From Diphasiastrum complanatum (Eukaryota; Streptophyta; Lycopodiopsida; Lycopodiales; Lycopodiaceae): a stretch of 56,815 bases of DNA. The translations under genes and the position numbers were made by a program. This document shows, one piece after another, positions 24,001-32,059 of this stretch; within the stretch, counting starts at the first letter, position 1; each line of letters begins with the position of its first letter. Location: positions 1 through 56,815 of the forward strand of contig MU833404.1 in NCBI GenBank assembly GCA_029204225.1. The letters run 5' to 3'. The notes under the pieces are model-generated. The model worked only from the letters and a program-made list of their open reading frames with translations, did not search any database and had not been told where the DNA came from.

Positions 24001-26202
24001 GACTCAGGGAGAGTTTGCGGCCTTTTGTGCGAAAGGAAGATGGGACGGCCATTCAGATGGCTATTTATTATGAAGATGGGAAGAAGTCCCATGAACCAGC
24101 TGCAGGAACCTCGAGTGGTCAAGCCCAAGGGGTCCAAATGCCTTGGGGTAAGCACAAATTCAAGAAGTTCAGGGTTGTATATGTCCAAGGGGGTCAACGC
24201 TCTATGTTGTCACCGCAGGACCGAGAGAGGGCAAAAAGAGGAATCTATGCTTTGGATGCTTGGGACAACATCGATGGAAGGAATGTCCATGAAACCAGAT
24301 GAGAACCACCTATAATCTTCAAGTAGAGCAGCAGCATCAACCAATGGAAGTGGAAGAGATCTTCCCAAAAGCTAATCCTAATGTTCCTTGTTTGATGAAT
24401 GTTTTTGTGGTGCGGAAGGTGGACACGGCTCCTCCAGTGACGCTATCGAAAGTTGCACAACATGGGTATCAATTTCCTGACACTTCTTTGATAGTTATGC
24501 ATGGATAGCTCTATGGTAGAAGTATTTTAGTTCACTGGGTCCTCGAATAATGTCATAAATTCAACTCTTGTTAAGAAGTTAAAAATGAGCACACAACTGT
24601 CCAAGTACCAATACACAGTCGAGATGGCTGATGGAAAGGGTACAGAGATTTGGGACACGAAGGCTGTGAATATGCCTTTAACTATTCAGAGTTATTCTGA
24701 CGAGTTGGATTTTGACATAACTCGTTTGGCGCGCTTTGATGTCATTATGGGGATGTGGTGGCACGCAATGCGGAAGCCTTACATAGCCTAGGATACTCAT
24801 GTGTATGAGTTTCAGCATGGTGGAAAGCTTTATTCCTTCTGTGGTGAGTGGGATGTGCCTCCATGATCACTAGTCTCAGTTACGCAGTTGCGTAAGGTAA
24901 GCTGTGAAGGTAGGTATGTTTGTTTTCTGCTGGATATGACTACTAGTACTAGTGAGAGTAGCATGTGGCAGGTGCAAGACAATACTTCAGCCAACCTAGA
25001 CCGTGAAATAAGGAGTGAGTTTGCATATGTGTTTATTGATGATTTGCCATCTGCATTACCGCCTAATAGGATGTTGAACACAAGATTGAGCTTATTCCCG
25101 GATCTTGTCTTATAAATAGACCACCTTATAGAATGAGTTTGAGAGAGGAAGAGGAGGTGAGGAAGATGCTAGAGGACTATCTTGCACATGGGCAGATTAG
25201 GCCTAGCTTCTCATCTTTTGCCTCGCCGATTATTCTAGTAAAAAAGAAGGACAGATCTTGGCATATGTGTGTGGATTATCGAGGCCTTAATAAGATTACT
25301 ATTAAGCATCAATATCCTATGCCACGTATTGATGATTTGCTTGATGCCCTTCATGGTGCTATTGTATTTAGTAAGATAGACTTGAAGAGTGGGTATCATC
25401 ATGTTAGAGTTCGTGAAGAGGATGTTCATAAAACTGCCTTCCGAACTCGGTTTGGTCATTATGAGTATCTTGCGATGCCCTTTGGTTTAACTAACGCCCT
25501 AGCTACATTCATGATGTTGATGACTGATGTACTCAAACCGTATATGGGTAAGTTTGTTGTAAACTTTATTGACTTAAAGTGCAGGTGAGGCCAAGCATGT
25601 GACCCACCTTAGGACTCTGTTGTCTACCTTGAGGGAAAACAAATTGTTTGCTAACGCAAAAAAGAGTGAACTCTTTAAAAAGGAAATTGAGCATTGTGAC
25701 TGCGGATGGAGTAAGATCGGATCCTAATAAAGTTGCTATGATCGTTGTGTGGCTTGTGCCAGCTTATTTTACAGCATGAAGTCTTTTCTAGGATTGGCGA
25801 TGTTTTATAGAAAATATGTTAAGAATTGCTCCCGTATCGCAGCACCTTTGAAAGATTTAACTCAAAAGAACAAGTTTAGTGAGTGGACTGAATTGCAACA
25901 AGCAAGCTTTGATCAGTTAAAGCAAGCTATCGCTGAGTCACTCGAAAAATTGTTGACCCTCTAATTTTTTAAAAACGCTTGTTGCAGTTTTTGGTTTTTT
26001 GTTGCTCTAATAGTAATCACCTTCATATCTCGGAGACAAACTGCTTCGATCAGGTGGTTGCAAGCTTCAAAGGTGAATTAGAATGGAGAACTTCATGAAC
26101 TGAATGAATAGTTAGAGCGGTTTGTTTCGTTCCTGTGAAAAGCAGGGGAATTTGTTGGCTACTGGTAACATGATCCCATAGCATGGTCACTGGTGGCTCT
26201 CG

Positions 26203-26265
<63 letters not shown>

Positions 26266-26761
26266 ACATGACAGATTTCTCTCTCCCTCTCCCCCTCCCT
26301 CTCTCTCTCCCATTTCAATTTCCAAATTCTAGAATCTATAACTAAAGCCCAGCTATTAACTAAATGCCAAATGGTAACCTACTAACTAGTAACCACTTAA
26401 AAAGATACTGCTAATCGCTACTAGTACCTACTAACTAGTTGCTAAAGCCTAAATCTAACCACAAAGTACCCACACCCCTCTCACAATGCCCATTGTCAAG
26501 ACTCAAGGCTCAAACCTATCAATCAAGTCTCAAGATCTACCATCTATGATCTCACATATCAAAATCAATGGCCATCAATGATCAAGAGTCAATGCAATGT
26601 GCACAATCAATGATAATGAAATGCAGTCACGAGTGTGCACAATCCACATCGCAAAACATGAATGATAAAACACAATCTTGAATCCACTAGTAACGTAAAC
26701 CCTCCCCAATGAAATGAGGGCAAATTTCTTACACCAATGGCAAATGCTGCATGCAGTTGCA

Positions 26762-26792
<31 letters not shown>

Positions 26793-26825
26793 CCCCAAAC
26801 ACTCTCAAAAGCCCACTCTCAAATG

Positions 26826-26881
<56 letters not shown>

Positions 26882-28120
26882 TGGAATGGTGCATTGGCGC
26901 GGTTCGGGCCATTTTTTCAACAGGCCGGTTCGAACCTGCCCGACTGATTCGATGGTTCGAACCGCGATTCAATCCAACATGCAAAACGCTGAATGGGCAG
27001 CACTCCCGCAACCCACAGTTTTTGTAAAGTCGATTATGTTTTTCAAATGCAGATTTTGTTTCATAATGGTCATGTGAAAAACTTCAACTATCCATTATAC
27101 AATGGCAGGAACCTGGGCAGATGACATTCTGCCGGTCCCTTCCATAACACATAAAACACAAACAGCACCATTTACAAGGATACTTACCTTAAAATCACTG
27201 CGATCTGTAATGTCATAAAAATACTTAATCCCTTGTTCATGAGAAAAATCTCGAATGATGTCCACGTTTCTATTTGCTCTCTCATCCTCAGTAAAAATGT
27301 AATGATCAGGAATTATGACAATCTTCTCGCGATCCCAGACCTGCAAAAGATCCAAACTCAATACACTTTTCAAGGGAACTAACTAAGGTGTAGTAAGAAC
27401 ACTGCATATAGAACTCAATCACAGAAAGAAAGTCGACCATGCTAACGTACACAAATTCTTTGAATGGTTTTTTTGTGAGCATCAAACCTTGGCATCAGCT
27501 CCAAATTCCTTTTTGAAAATTCCAATTGTACCGGGACCGCAGACGTCGTGTGTCATCAATACATCTGCATTCACCCAGACATTCTCCCCGGGAGAGATCC
27601 TTGTTTTCTCAGAAGCTCTAGCCAAGATCTTCTCAGTCATAGTCATTGCGTGCTTGACCTGGTCGACAGACCAAACAACAAAGTTTTACAAGCTATACAT
27701 GAGAGCCACGATTGACTGTCAACACTCAATAAACCGCTCAGCATATATCAAGTCAGGAAGGACTGCAAAAAGCGGCAAGTATACCGCCCCTGTCGATCTA
27801 GGCGGACGCTGCTGAGGCTGTGGGGGCGCCATGACTGCAGACACTTTGAGTGCGCTGCTCCTTGAGGACATACTGCCTGCTCTAATGTTTTCGAGCTTGC
27901 AGCCATTGAAGCCGGAAGCGGAAGAGAGAAGTACTCCATCAGTCTGCAAGAAAATTGCCATTTCATTAGACAAACAGCAAAAAGTAATACCGATCTAATG
28001 AGAGCATATTCTGTTTGTAACAAGCCTTGGAAATACAAGCACCGAAGTTTGCAAAGGCTTACTTACAAAGGTAGATGATGTCCAGATATTGGTAGCAGCT
28101 GCAATGGCCGCGGAAGCCAT
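10456..28120 (-). CDS. IIL1: 3-isopropylmalate dehydratase (isopropylmalate isomerase) large subunit, plastid; 3' end not in window
   Basis: Interconverts 2- and 3-isopropylmalate in leucine biosynthesis as the large, 4Fe-4S subunit of a heterodimer in the plastid stroma. Exons (minus): 28067-28120, 27785-27943, 27488-27658, 27188-27340, 22409-22477, 22138-22254, 19499-19573, 19101-19178, 18676-18771, 18501-18550, 10872-10926, 10636-10767, 10456-10503. They join in phase with GT-AG introns to give 419 codons with no stop. Visible motifs: [47 protein letters not shown] and YIGSCTGGK (first cluster Cys). The Arabidopsis homologue is about 509 residues, so some 90-100 C-terminal residues including the CGAC cluster motif are missing. 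I searched 1-10455 by eye for them without success. The start is the only ATG giving a transit peptide in frame with exon 2. Identity is near certain; completeness is unknown. Confidence 0.95.
10927..12440. other. left part of IPMI intron 10, no gene
   Basis: No exon seen. At 11960-12350 several AGAGAGAGAAA blocks separated by 40-60 bp resemble the untranslated leader of the gypsy element at 5070-5120, so a decayed LTR-element leader is possible. C10 and T-rich runs follow. Confidence 0.4.
12487..12530. repeat. 44-bp near-perfect palindrome
   Basis: Two 21-bp arms separated by GT, beginning CCAGGTGCC and ending GGCACCTGG, with the inner core CCACGGCAC/GTGCCGTGG. One mismatched pair (C/C) in 21. 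Confidence 0.9.
12579..12813. repeat. GC-rich foldback insert between 14-bp direct repeats
   Basis: The same 14 bases (ATATATATCTAAGG) occur at 12579-12592 and 12800-12813, like a target-site duplication. The 207-bp insert has CpG-dense, partly inverted arms around a T/A-rich centre. Its right half (12693-12785) resembles 15347-15420. Confidence 0.6.
12862..13130. repeat. 110-bp tandem repeat, about 2.4 copies, with telomere-type motifs
   Basis: GGATGAACTTCAACAGC recurs at about 12875, 12985 and 13095. Each full unit contains CCCTAAACCCTAAACCCTA, the Arabidopsis-type telomere repeat, followed by ACCTACACACTACTATGTC. Confidence 0.9.
13178..13300. repeat. (CT)n microsatellite in two blocks
   Basis: 13178-13241 and 13250-13300, separated by GTGTGCTG. 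Confidence 0.97.
13440..15026 (-). pseudogene. hAT-superfamily transposase with DUF659 domain, internally deleted
   Basis: From ATG 15026 the minus frame reads [18 protein letters not shown]... with a BED-like zinc finger ([19 protein letters not shown]; the first Cys appears replaced by Arg). A Pro/Ala/Ser low-complexity linker and the DUF659 block follow: [44 protein letters not shown] and [10 protein letters not shown]. The frame shifts near 14075, then [16 protein letters not shown] runs into a GTACAA donor-like site near 14025. A distal acidic/Arg-rich tail (13990-13450) shows one in-frame TAG. The RNase-H-like catalytic core and dimerisation domain are missing. It lies in IPMI intron 10, same strand as the gene. 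Confidence 0.8.
15027..15098. repeat. (CT)n-(CA)n compound microsatellite
   Basis: CT-rich to about 15070, then ACAC to about 15096. Further CT/CA runs to 15345 make this an extended low-complexity block. Confidence 0.9.
15127..15178. repeat. degenerate telomere-type repeat
   Basis: ACCCTAAACCCTAAACCCCAA and three imperfect further units. Too short and degenerate for a chromosome end. Confidence 0.8.
15347..15420. repeat. CpG-dense module related to 12693-12785
   Basis: ACGCGTCCGACCCCGCGTCC and following inverted GGACGC motifs align with the GC-rich foldback insert 2.6 kb away, in the same orientation. Confidence 0.6.
16140..17130. other. about 1 kb pyrimidine-rich, strand-asymmetric block
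   Basis: The plus strand is dominated by T and C with T runs of 6-9. The resulting long hydrophobic frames (16149-16457, 16850-17122) are composition artefacts, not proteins. It may be an untranslated part of an unrecognised element. Confidence 0.5.
17131..18051. other. intron 10 sequence, nothing recognised
   Basis: AT-rich, no coding similarity. The motif GGTTTTATGTCATCTGACA near 17962 resembles the outer flank of the hairpin at 18052. Confidence 0.4.
18052..18121. repeat. perfect inverted repeat, 31-bp arms, 8-nt loop
   Basis: Left arm 18052-18082, loop TTGAGAAC, right arm 18091-18121, all 31 pairs matched. Imperfect pairing continues outward for about 15 more bases. It lies in intron 10, 380 bp downstream of exon 10 in gene direction. 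Confidence 0.95.
18501..19573 (-). CDS. IIL1: IPMI large subunit exons 7-10
   Basis: Exon 7 (19499-19573) reads [17 protein letters not shown]..., exon 8 (19101-19178) [19 protein letters not shown]..., exon 9 (18676-18771) [20 protein letters not shown]... and exon 10 (18501-18550) [16 protein letters not shown]. Exon 10 ends in phase 2 and its split Ser codon is completed by exon 11, 7.6 kb away. Intron sizes are 320, 329 and 125 bp. All junctions are GT-AG. Confidence 0.94.
19960..20087 (+). pseudogene. Ty3/gypsy chromodomain remnant
   Basis: Reads [16 protein letters not shown], then after a shift [13 protein letters not shown] and a stop at about 20080. This is the C-terminal end of a chromovirus integrase, antisense in IPMI intron 6. 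The rest of the element is absent on the left. Confidence 0.75.
20078..20400 (+). repeat. polypurine tract and 3' LTR of the chromovirus remnant
   Basis: AAGGAGGAGGGAG (20079-20091) precedes TGTTACGAGACCGTAACAG at 20092, an LTR start with its own short palindrome. GCATGCATGC motifs and a TATA-like CTATAAGAGAG (about 20302) lie inside. The right LTR end is not clear. Confidence 0.6.
20401..22137. other. IPMI intron 6, nothing recognised
   Basis: AT-rich unique-looking sequence. No element or exon seen on either strand. Confidence 0.5.
22138..22477 (-). CDS. IIL1: IPMI large subunit exons 5-6 (substrate-site signature)
   Basis: Exon 5 (22409-22477, 23 codons) reads [19 protein letters not shown] then RPGE, with acceptor AATAG and donor GTCAAC. 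Exon 6 (22138-22254, 39 codons) carries the aconitase-family signature [14 protein letters not shown] and [15 protein letters not shown], with donor GTAAGT. They are separated by 154 bp but sit alone between 4.7-kb and 2.6-kb introns. No open reading frame marks exon 5 strongly; it was found by motif and splice sites. Confidence 0.94.
22478..23589. other. IPMI intron 4 distal part, nothing recognised
   Basis: AT-rich, no coding similarity. The last 300 bp may belong to the LTR-like block that follows. Confidence 0.4.
23590..23980 (+). repeat. LTR-like block before the gypsy remnant
   Basis: Contains a TATA-like GATGTATAAG (about 23791) and an AATAAAG poly(A) signal (about 23921), and directly precedes gag coding. 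No PBS separates them and no second copy was found, so the assignment is tentative. Confidence 0.4.
23982..25965 (+). pseudogene. Ty3/gypsy gag-pol, decayed
   Basis: Order: gag end ([14 protein letters not shown]); a zinc knuckle at 24240-24290 in a shifted frame ([13 protein letters not shown], one spacer residue short); a protease-like part ([16 protein letters not shown]). RT follows: [51 protein letters not shown] and [15 protein letters not shown]. The YxDD block is damaged (FVVNFIDL). The RT thumb/RNase H start is [22 protein letters not shown]. Stops and shifts throughout. Antisense in IPMI intron 4, where it accounts for about 40% of the intron. Confidence 0.92.
26211..26268. repeat. 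(CT)n-(CA)n microsatellite
   Basis: CT to 26241, then CA to 26268. Confidence 0.95.
26766..26880. repeat. (CT)n microsatellites flanking ACTCTCAAAAGCCC
   Basis: Two CT blocks, about 26766-26792 and 26825-26880. They are followed by GGTTCGAACC palindromes at about 26928 and 26953. Confidence 0.95.
27102..27145. repeat. mini foldback related to the MITE at 52050
   Basis: Arms begin ATGGCAGGAACCTGGGCAG (plus) and ATGGAAGGGACCGGCAGAAT (minus), close to the MITE termini at 52050-52185. It lies only 42 bp inside IPMI intron 4 from the exon 4 donor. Confidence 0.6.
27188..28120 (-). CDS. IIL1: IPMI large subunit exons 1-4 (transit peptide and N-terminal domain)
   Basis: Exon 1 (28067-28120, 18 codons, donor GTAAGT) and exon 2 (27785-27943, 53 codons, acceptor TTCTTGCAG) encode a Ser/Ala-rich, acid-poor plastid transit peptide. 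It ends near VSAVMAP, as in other plant IPMI large subunits. Exon 3 (27488-27658) starts [11 protein letters not shown] and holds [17 protein letters not shown]. Exon 4 (27188-27340) holds [16 protein letters not shown] and ANRNVDI. Introns 1-3 are compact (123, 126, 147 bp); intron 4 is 4.7 kb. Confidence 0.95.
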
Positions 28121-28265
28121 GAAATCGTTGCAAAATCTCACTCACTCACTCACTCACACTCTCGCTCCCTCACTCACTCGTACTGCTCATTCACTGACTC
28201 ATACACTCTCAGATTCTCTCTTCTCCCTCTCGGTCGCTCTCTCTCCCTCTCGCTCGCTCTCTCTT
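28121..28265 (-). promoter_or_regulatory. GA/GAGT-rich 5' leader of the IPMI gene with two mini-uORFs
   Basis: Immediately upstream of the ATG the coding strand is almost pure purine: GAGT repeats from about 28180 to 28136, GAGA stretches to about 28265. This is the composition often seen in plant 5' UTRs. It holds two tiny upstream ORFs, ATG-AGT-CAG-TGA (28202-28191) and a six-codon one from 28190 to 28170. The transcription start is not visible. A weak TATA-like stretch (ATTTATTTAG) lies near 28350. Whether the uORFs are transcribed is inference. Confidence 0.5.
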
Positions 28266-28818
28266 GATCGATCGATGGATCGACGCAGAATAGAGTTGGC
28301 GTGCTATACGTTTCTCTAGGTGAAGAATAGCGCCACTCACACCTTCCTCTAAATAAATGAATGAATGATTGATCGTGTATGAACATTCATCACCTCCTAG
28401 AGTTCTACTCAACAACGTATTCACCACCCATACATAAAACATATAAGGGAGTGTATGAGTGCTCTTGAAAAATTTGTTTGAAGTTATTCTCGAAATATCT
28501 GCACTTTGTTAGGCTCCTCCATTTTTTGTGACGGGGATGGACCTCCCTCGAGGGCGTTCCGCCTTGGGAGGGCCCACTGCCTTAGGGCGTGTGCTGAGCA
28601 GGCGAAACGTTCGAGAGGAAAAGGGCCTTCCCCTGCATAATGCCAATGTGCAAAGGTGGACCGTTTTGTTTTTTTCGTACGGGCATACGGTCGCACGTGC
28701 AAACATGGACCTTCTTTTTCTTTTTTCAAAAGAAGAATTTGTGATTTTTTTTCACATTCTTATTTTTTTTCGCATTTATAGTGCAATTTTTTTTACATTT
28801 TTGTCAATTTTGTTGTTT

Positions 28819-28972
28819 GGTGGAATGTGCGTGTGGACAGCCAACGACAAGTTGCCACATAGCACATGCACATTTCACCATAAAGTGCATGTGCTATTTG
28901 GCAACCTATCATAGCACATGTTTATGTGCTATTTGACAACCCGTCATTGGCTATCCATATGCACATTCCACC
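28819..28972. repeat. foldback element in the 5' flank of the IPMI gene
   Basis: Outer arms 28819-28871 and about 28922-28972 (GGTGGAATGTGC ... GCACATTCCACC) pair with roughly 80% identity. A tighter inner hairpin, 28851-28871 with 28895-28915, pairs 20 of 21. It lies 0.7-0.85 kb upstream of the IPMI ATG. Confidence 0.85.
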
Positions 28973-29459
28973 GGAAAACTCATGTGCTACGTGTCAACAT
29001 TTGATTGGCTGATTATGAAAAGAATGATCACGTAAAATTTTGGTTGTAAAATCCACATGAACATTGTGTTGGGGGAGGTGCCTCCAAAATACAAAGGAAA
29101 CCTGAGCACTTGGCATTAAGAAGACTATTACTTATAAGTGTATATATAAAAAATCATTAGAGATTTAACAATATCTCTTTTTGAGAAATTATGCCAATTC
29201 CATACCTATACTTTGCCAATTTTCTCGGTACTCGTCGTGTATATCCCATGAGGATGGTATAGTAACTCCTCACCCTTAGACGGCTGGGAGCCCACCACTA
29301 TCAATGGTGGTTTAAAGAGCGCTTCTCCAAGTTTTTCACATGGCATATTCCTCTTTAAATTTCACTAGCACCTACATCGCTTTATAAAAGAGGTCTTCAT
29401 GCATAGGATAAAACCCCATGTGTTGGAGTTTAATCATACTCCTACTCACCTAATTTTGA
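28973..29459. other. intergenic, nothing recognised
   Basis: AT-rich flank upstream of the IPMI gene. No ORF or repeat recognised. Confidence 0.5.
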
Positions 29460-29720
29460 GAACTCCTATCTTCTATACATACTCACTGCCTATAACAGTT
29501 TGCAGAAATAAACTGTTATTCGTGACAATCTGCAATTTTACATGCATATTTAAACAGTCTGCAGAGATACATGTATATTCAAGATAGAGCAAAGGTCGAC
29601 ACAATTCGACCCTAACACTCAATATTCAAGTCCAAGTCAAACAACTTCAATCGAATCAACTCGAACTATCGACTATCGACCATCGACTCGAACTATCGAA
29701 TTGACCATAATCATGCTACC
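29460..29720. repeat. LTR-like segment with TCGA-rich cluster
   Basis: CAGTCTGCAGAGATACATG and a following GGTCGACAC, then many CGAACTATCGA-type motifs. A diverged copy lies in reverse orientation at about 52650-52880. Probably an LTR family, perhaps belonging to the copia fragment at its right. Confidence 0.45.
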
Positions 29721-30122
29721 ACTCAGAATGGAGTATTTTCTATGCTGAATTCGATACAAACTACGTCACTATTTGACCATGCTATTGTATGCAGATACAT
29801 ATCATTGTTCACCTATTGACTACGGGTCATAATGCAAAATGTACTGATCAGATTAGTCTCTTCTTATAAACACTCGATGTTAAACACATTGTTTACAAGA
29901 AGTGATTAGACAACAGATTCTATTACCTTGTATCATAACAAATCATATGACTCACTAGAATCATAATCTATCGAGAGAGTGAGAGCAATTTAAAATGATA
30001 GGGAGATTGACTTATCTGTCAGTTGCATCTTAGATCAACTGAAGAAGCATAGTAGGATCATAGTGCTTAGCGCACAACGACTGTGAATCTTATCGGTCAT
30101 AGAATTCCCTTTCATAATCTGA

Positions 30123-30660
30123 TCATTGTATTCCAACTTTAATTAACACAACTATATTGAATATAATTTGCAGTTGAAACAACTTTAGCCAAAAAGAAAA
30201 TTGTTGCTCAATGTCTTTGCTAAGGCAATACTCCTTGAATTCGGTTGAAAAGTATTCTCTGTTGTTGTCTGACCTCGGAGCTTTGATCCTTTTACCAATT
30301 TTGAATTTTACACGCTCTTTGAATTGTTTGAAGAGGTTGAAAGCCTCCGATTTCTTCTTAATAAAATAAACAATTGTTCTTCTCGAAAATTCATCGATGA
30401 ATGTAATAAAGTACTTTGCACCAAGCAATGATAAGGTTTGCATTGAGCCACATATATCTAAATGAACAACATCTAGAACATCTTTTGTTGCATGCTTATG
30501 ACTTGATCTAAAGGAATCCTAGTTTGTCTTCCTCTAATGCAGCTATGACATATGGGGAGGTTGATTTTCTTGTCTAGATAACCGAGATCAGGTACTAAGG
30601 ACTGTTTAAACATGTTCGATACATATGTATGATTCAAGTGATCTTATAGTGCCAAATTAA
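30123..30660 (-). pseudogene. Ty1/copia integrase fragment
   Basis: Minus frame: CHSCIRGRQTRIPL region (GAG-pre-integrase zinc part), then KYFITFIDEFSRRTIVYFIK, KSEAFNLFKQFKE and RSDNNREYFSTEFKEYC, the integrase core with D,D present. Truncated before the catalytic Glu region and out of frame upstream. Confidence 0.85.
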
Positions 30661-30699
30661 TGCTTTATTAACTAGAACAAAAATATTCAAGGCTTGACT

Positions 30700-32050
30700 T
30701 GTGTCAGAATAACAACGAAAAGATGTGCAATAGAAAAAGAAATGTGACCATAGGCGATAAAAGAGCATACCTGAAAGAGTTGAACAAAGCCACTAGCAGA
30801 GTCCTCAGGTGGAAATCAATCACGAAGTGTTCATAGACCAACCGGAGAGACCACCAACAGCAAGACGAGGACTACGATGGAAGGCACGAGAGAAAGAATC
30901 AAGATCAAGCACCAAGTCAACATTAGGCACAAAGTCCTCCACAAACAAGGGAATAATGCCTTCAGAAGCAGGATCAAAAGCTTGGAGAGCAGCAACAGTA
31001 TCAGCAGAGCAGAAGAGGGAGCGGACGTGAGAGGAGCCAAAGCTCGAGCAACACAAGAATACTCACCAACTTGCCCAAGATGTAGGGTGCGACAAAGGCG
31101 ACGGTGGAGCGCCTTGAGGCTGAGAGTCTTGTGAATTGCGAGCTGCAAGTGCCTGACAACGAGCAAAGTGTTCATCATGAAGCATTTCCCAGTCTCTCAA
31201 TAGAAAGCGACGAAGACGAGCATGAGTTTCTTTATGACCAGCATCCCCACCCTTCGGAGGAAGGACTAGACACCAAAGGGAAAAAAAGAATAAACAAATT
31301 CCAAGCTGCAATGTCAAAGGGGTCAATAGCCAAGCGATCAAGAGAAAGATCCATAGCAAGTTGAGTTTCATGAGGAGAGCGAGGGGAATATGAAAGTAGA
31401 GCCTTAGACGAGGGAAACCCAAGTGAAAAGCACCGAGGACGTCAAGGGAAAAAATCCAAGACCAGACTAAAGCAGAGGGGGAATGGGGTGCTGAGAGAGG
31501 AGGGCGATCTCGAGACAATTGAAGCAGCGCAGGACAAGAATGCTGGTGATGGACAAGACCTCCTCTAGGAGAGAAGAAACGACCACAAGCATGGCAAGGA
31601 ACCTGTTCAGGGGGTTGAGAAGACAATGCAACAAGGGTCTAGGGAGGTTCACAACCAAGCGATGGGGCAACAGTGCCATAGGAAGAGCTGGCCGAAGGAG
31701 AAACAGAGGGTGTTGAGGCAAAAAGCACAACCTGACGCAAACGAGGAGGGGAGTCTGGAGGAGGGGAGATAGTGGAAGCAGGTCGTTTGTGATTGAGAGG
31801 ACGAAGTCGAGAGAAGTCCAAAGCCATGAGAACAAAAAGCACAGCCTGACACAAACGAGGAGGGGAGTCTGGAGGAGGAGAGACAGCGGAAGCAGGTCGT
31901 TTGTAACTGAGAGGACAAAGTCAAGAGAAGTACGAAGCCATGAGAACAATTGTACAAAGGGATCCCTATGACGGACCACCTCACCAACTGGACCGAGATC
32001 TTTTTTTATATTTTTTTGATTTTTCTTCACACGAAATGTCGTTAACCTCA
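30700..32050 (-). pseudogene. non-LTR retrotransposon with N-terminal zinc finger (5' part)
   Basis: A Pro/Ser-rich region with a 114-bp in-frame duplication (31721-31834 and 31835-31948) is followed, after one TAG, by the finger CHACGRFFSPRGGLVHHQHSC near 31600-31530. Then comes RLRRFLLRDWEMLHDEHFARC. The RT lead-in follows: ALQAFDPASEGIIPLFVEDF, VLDLDSFSRAFHRSPRLAVGG, LSGW...DSASGFVQLFQVCS. The finger-plus-GGLSGW layout differs from the L1-like elements at 4-9 kb. Truncated before the palm motifs. Confidence 0.65.
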
Positions 32051-32059
32051 ATGGAGTCA

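Noticed and set aside
26925-26965. GGTTCGAACC motifs suggesting tRNA T-loops or a tRNA-derived SINE
   Set aside because: No acceptor stem, anticodon arm or A-box at the right spacing; the motif is a self-complementary decamer occurring twice.
28484-28914. ORFs upstream of the IPMI gene on both strands
   Set aside because: Short, mutually overlapping, ending in low-complexity TTTT-rich sequence and a foldback; no recognisable domain.
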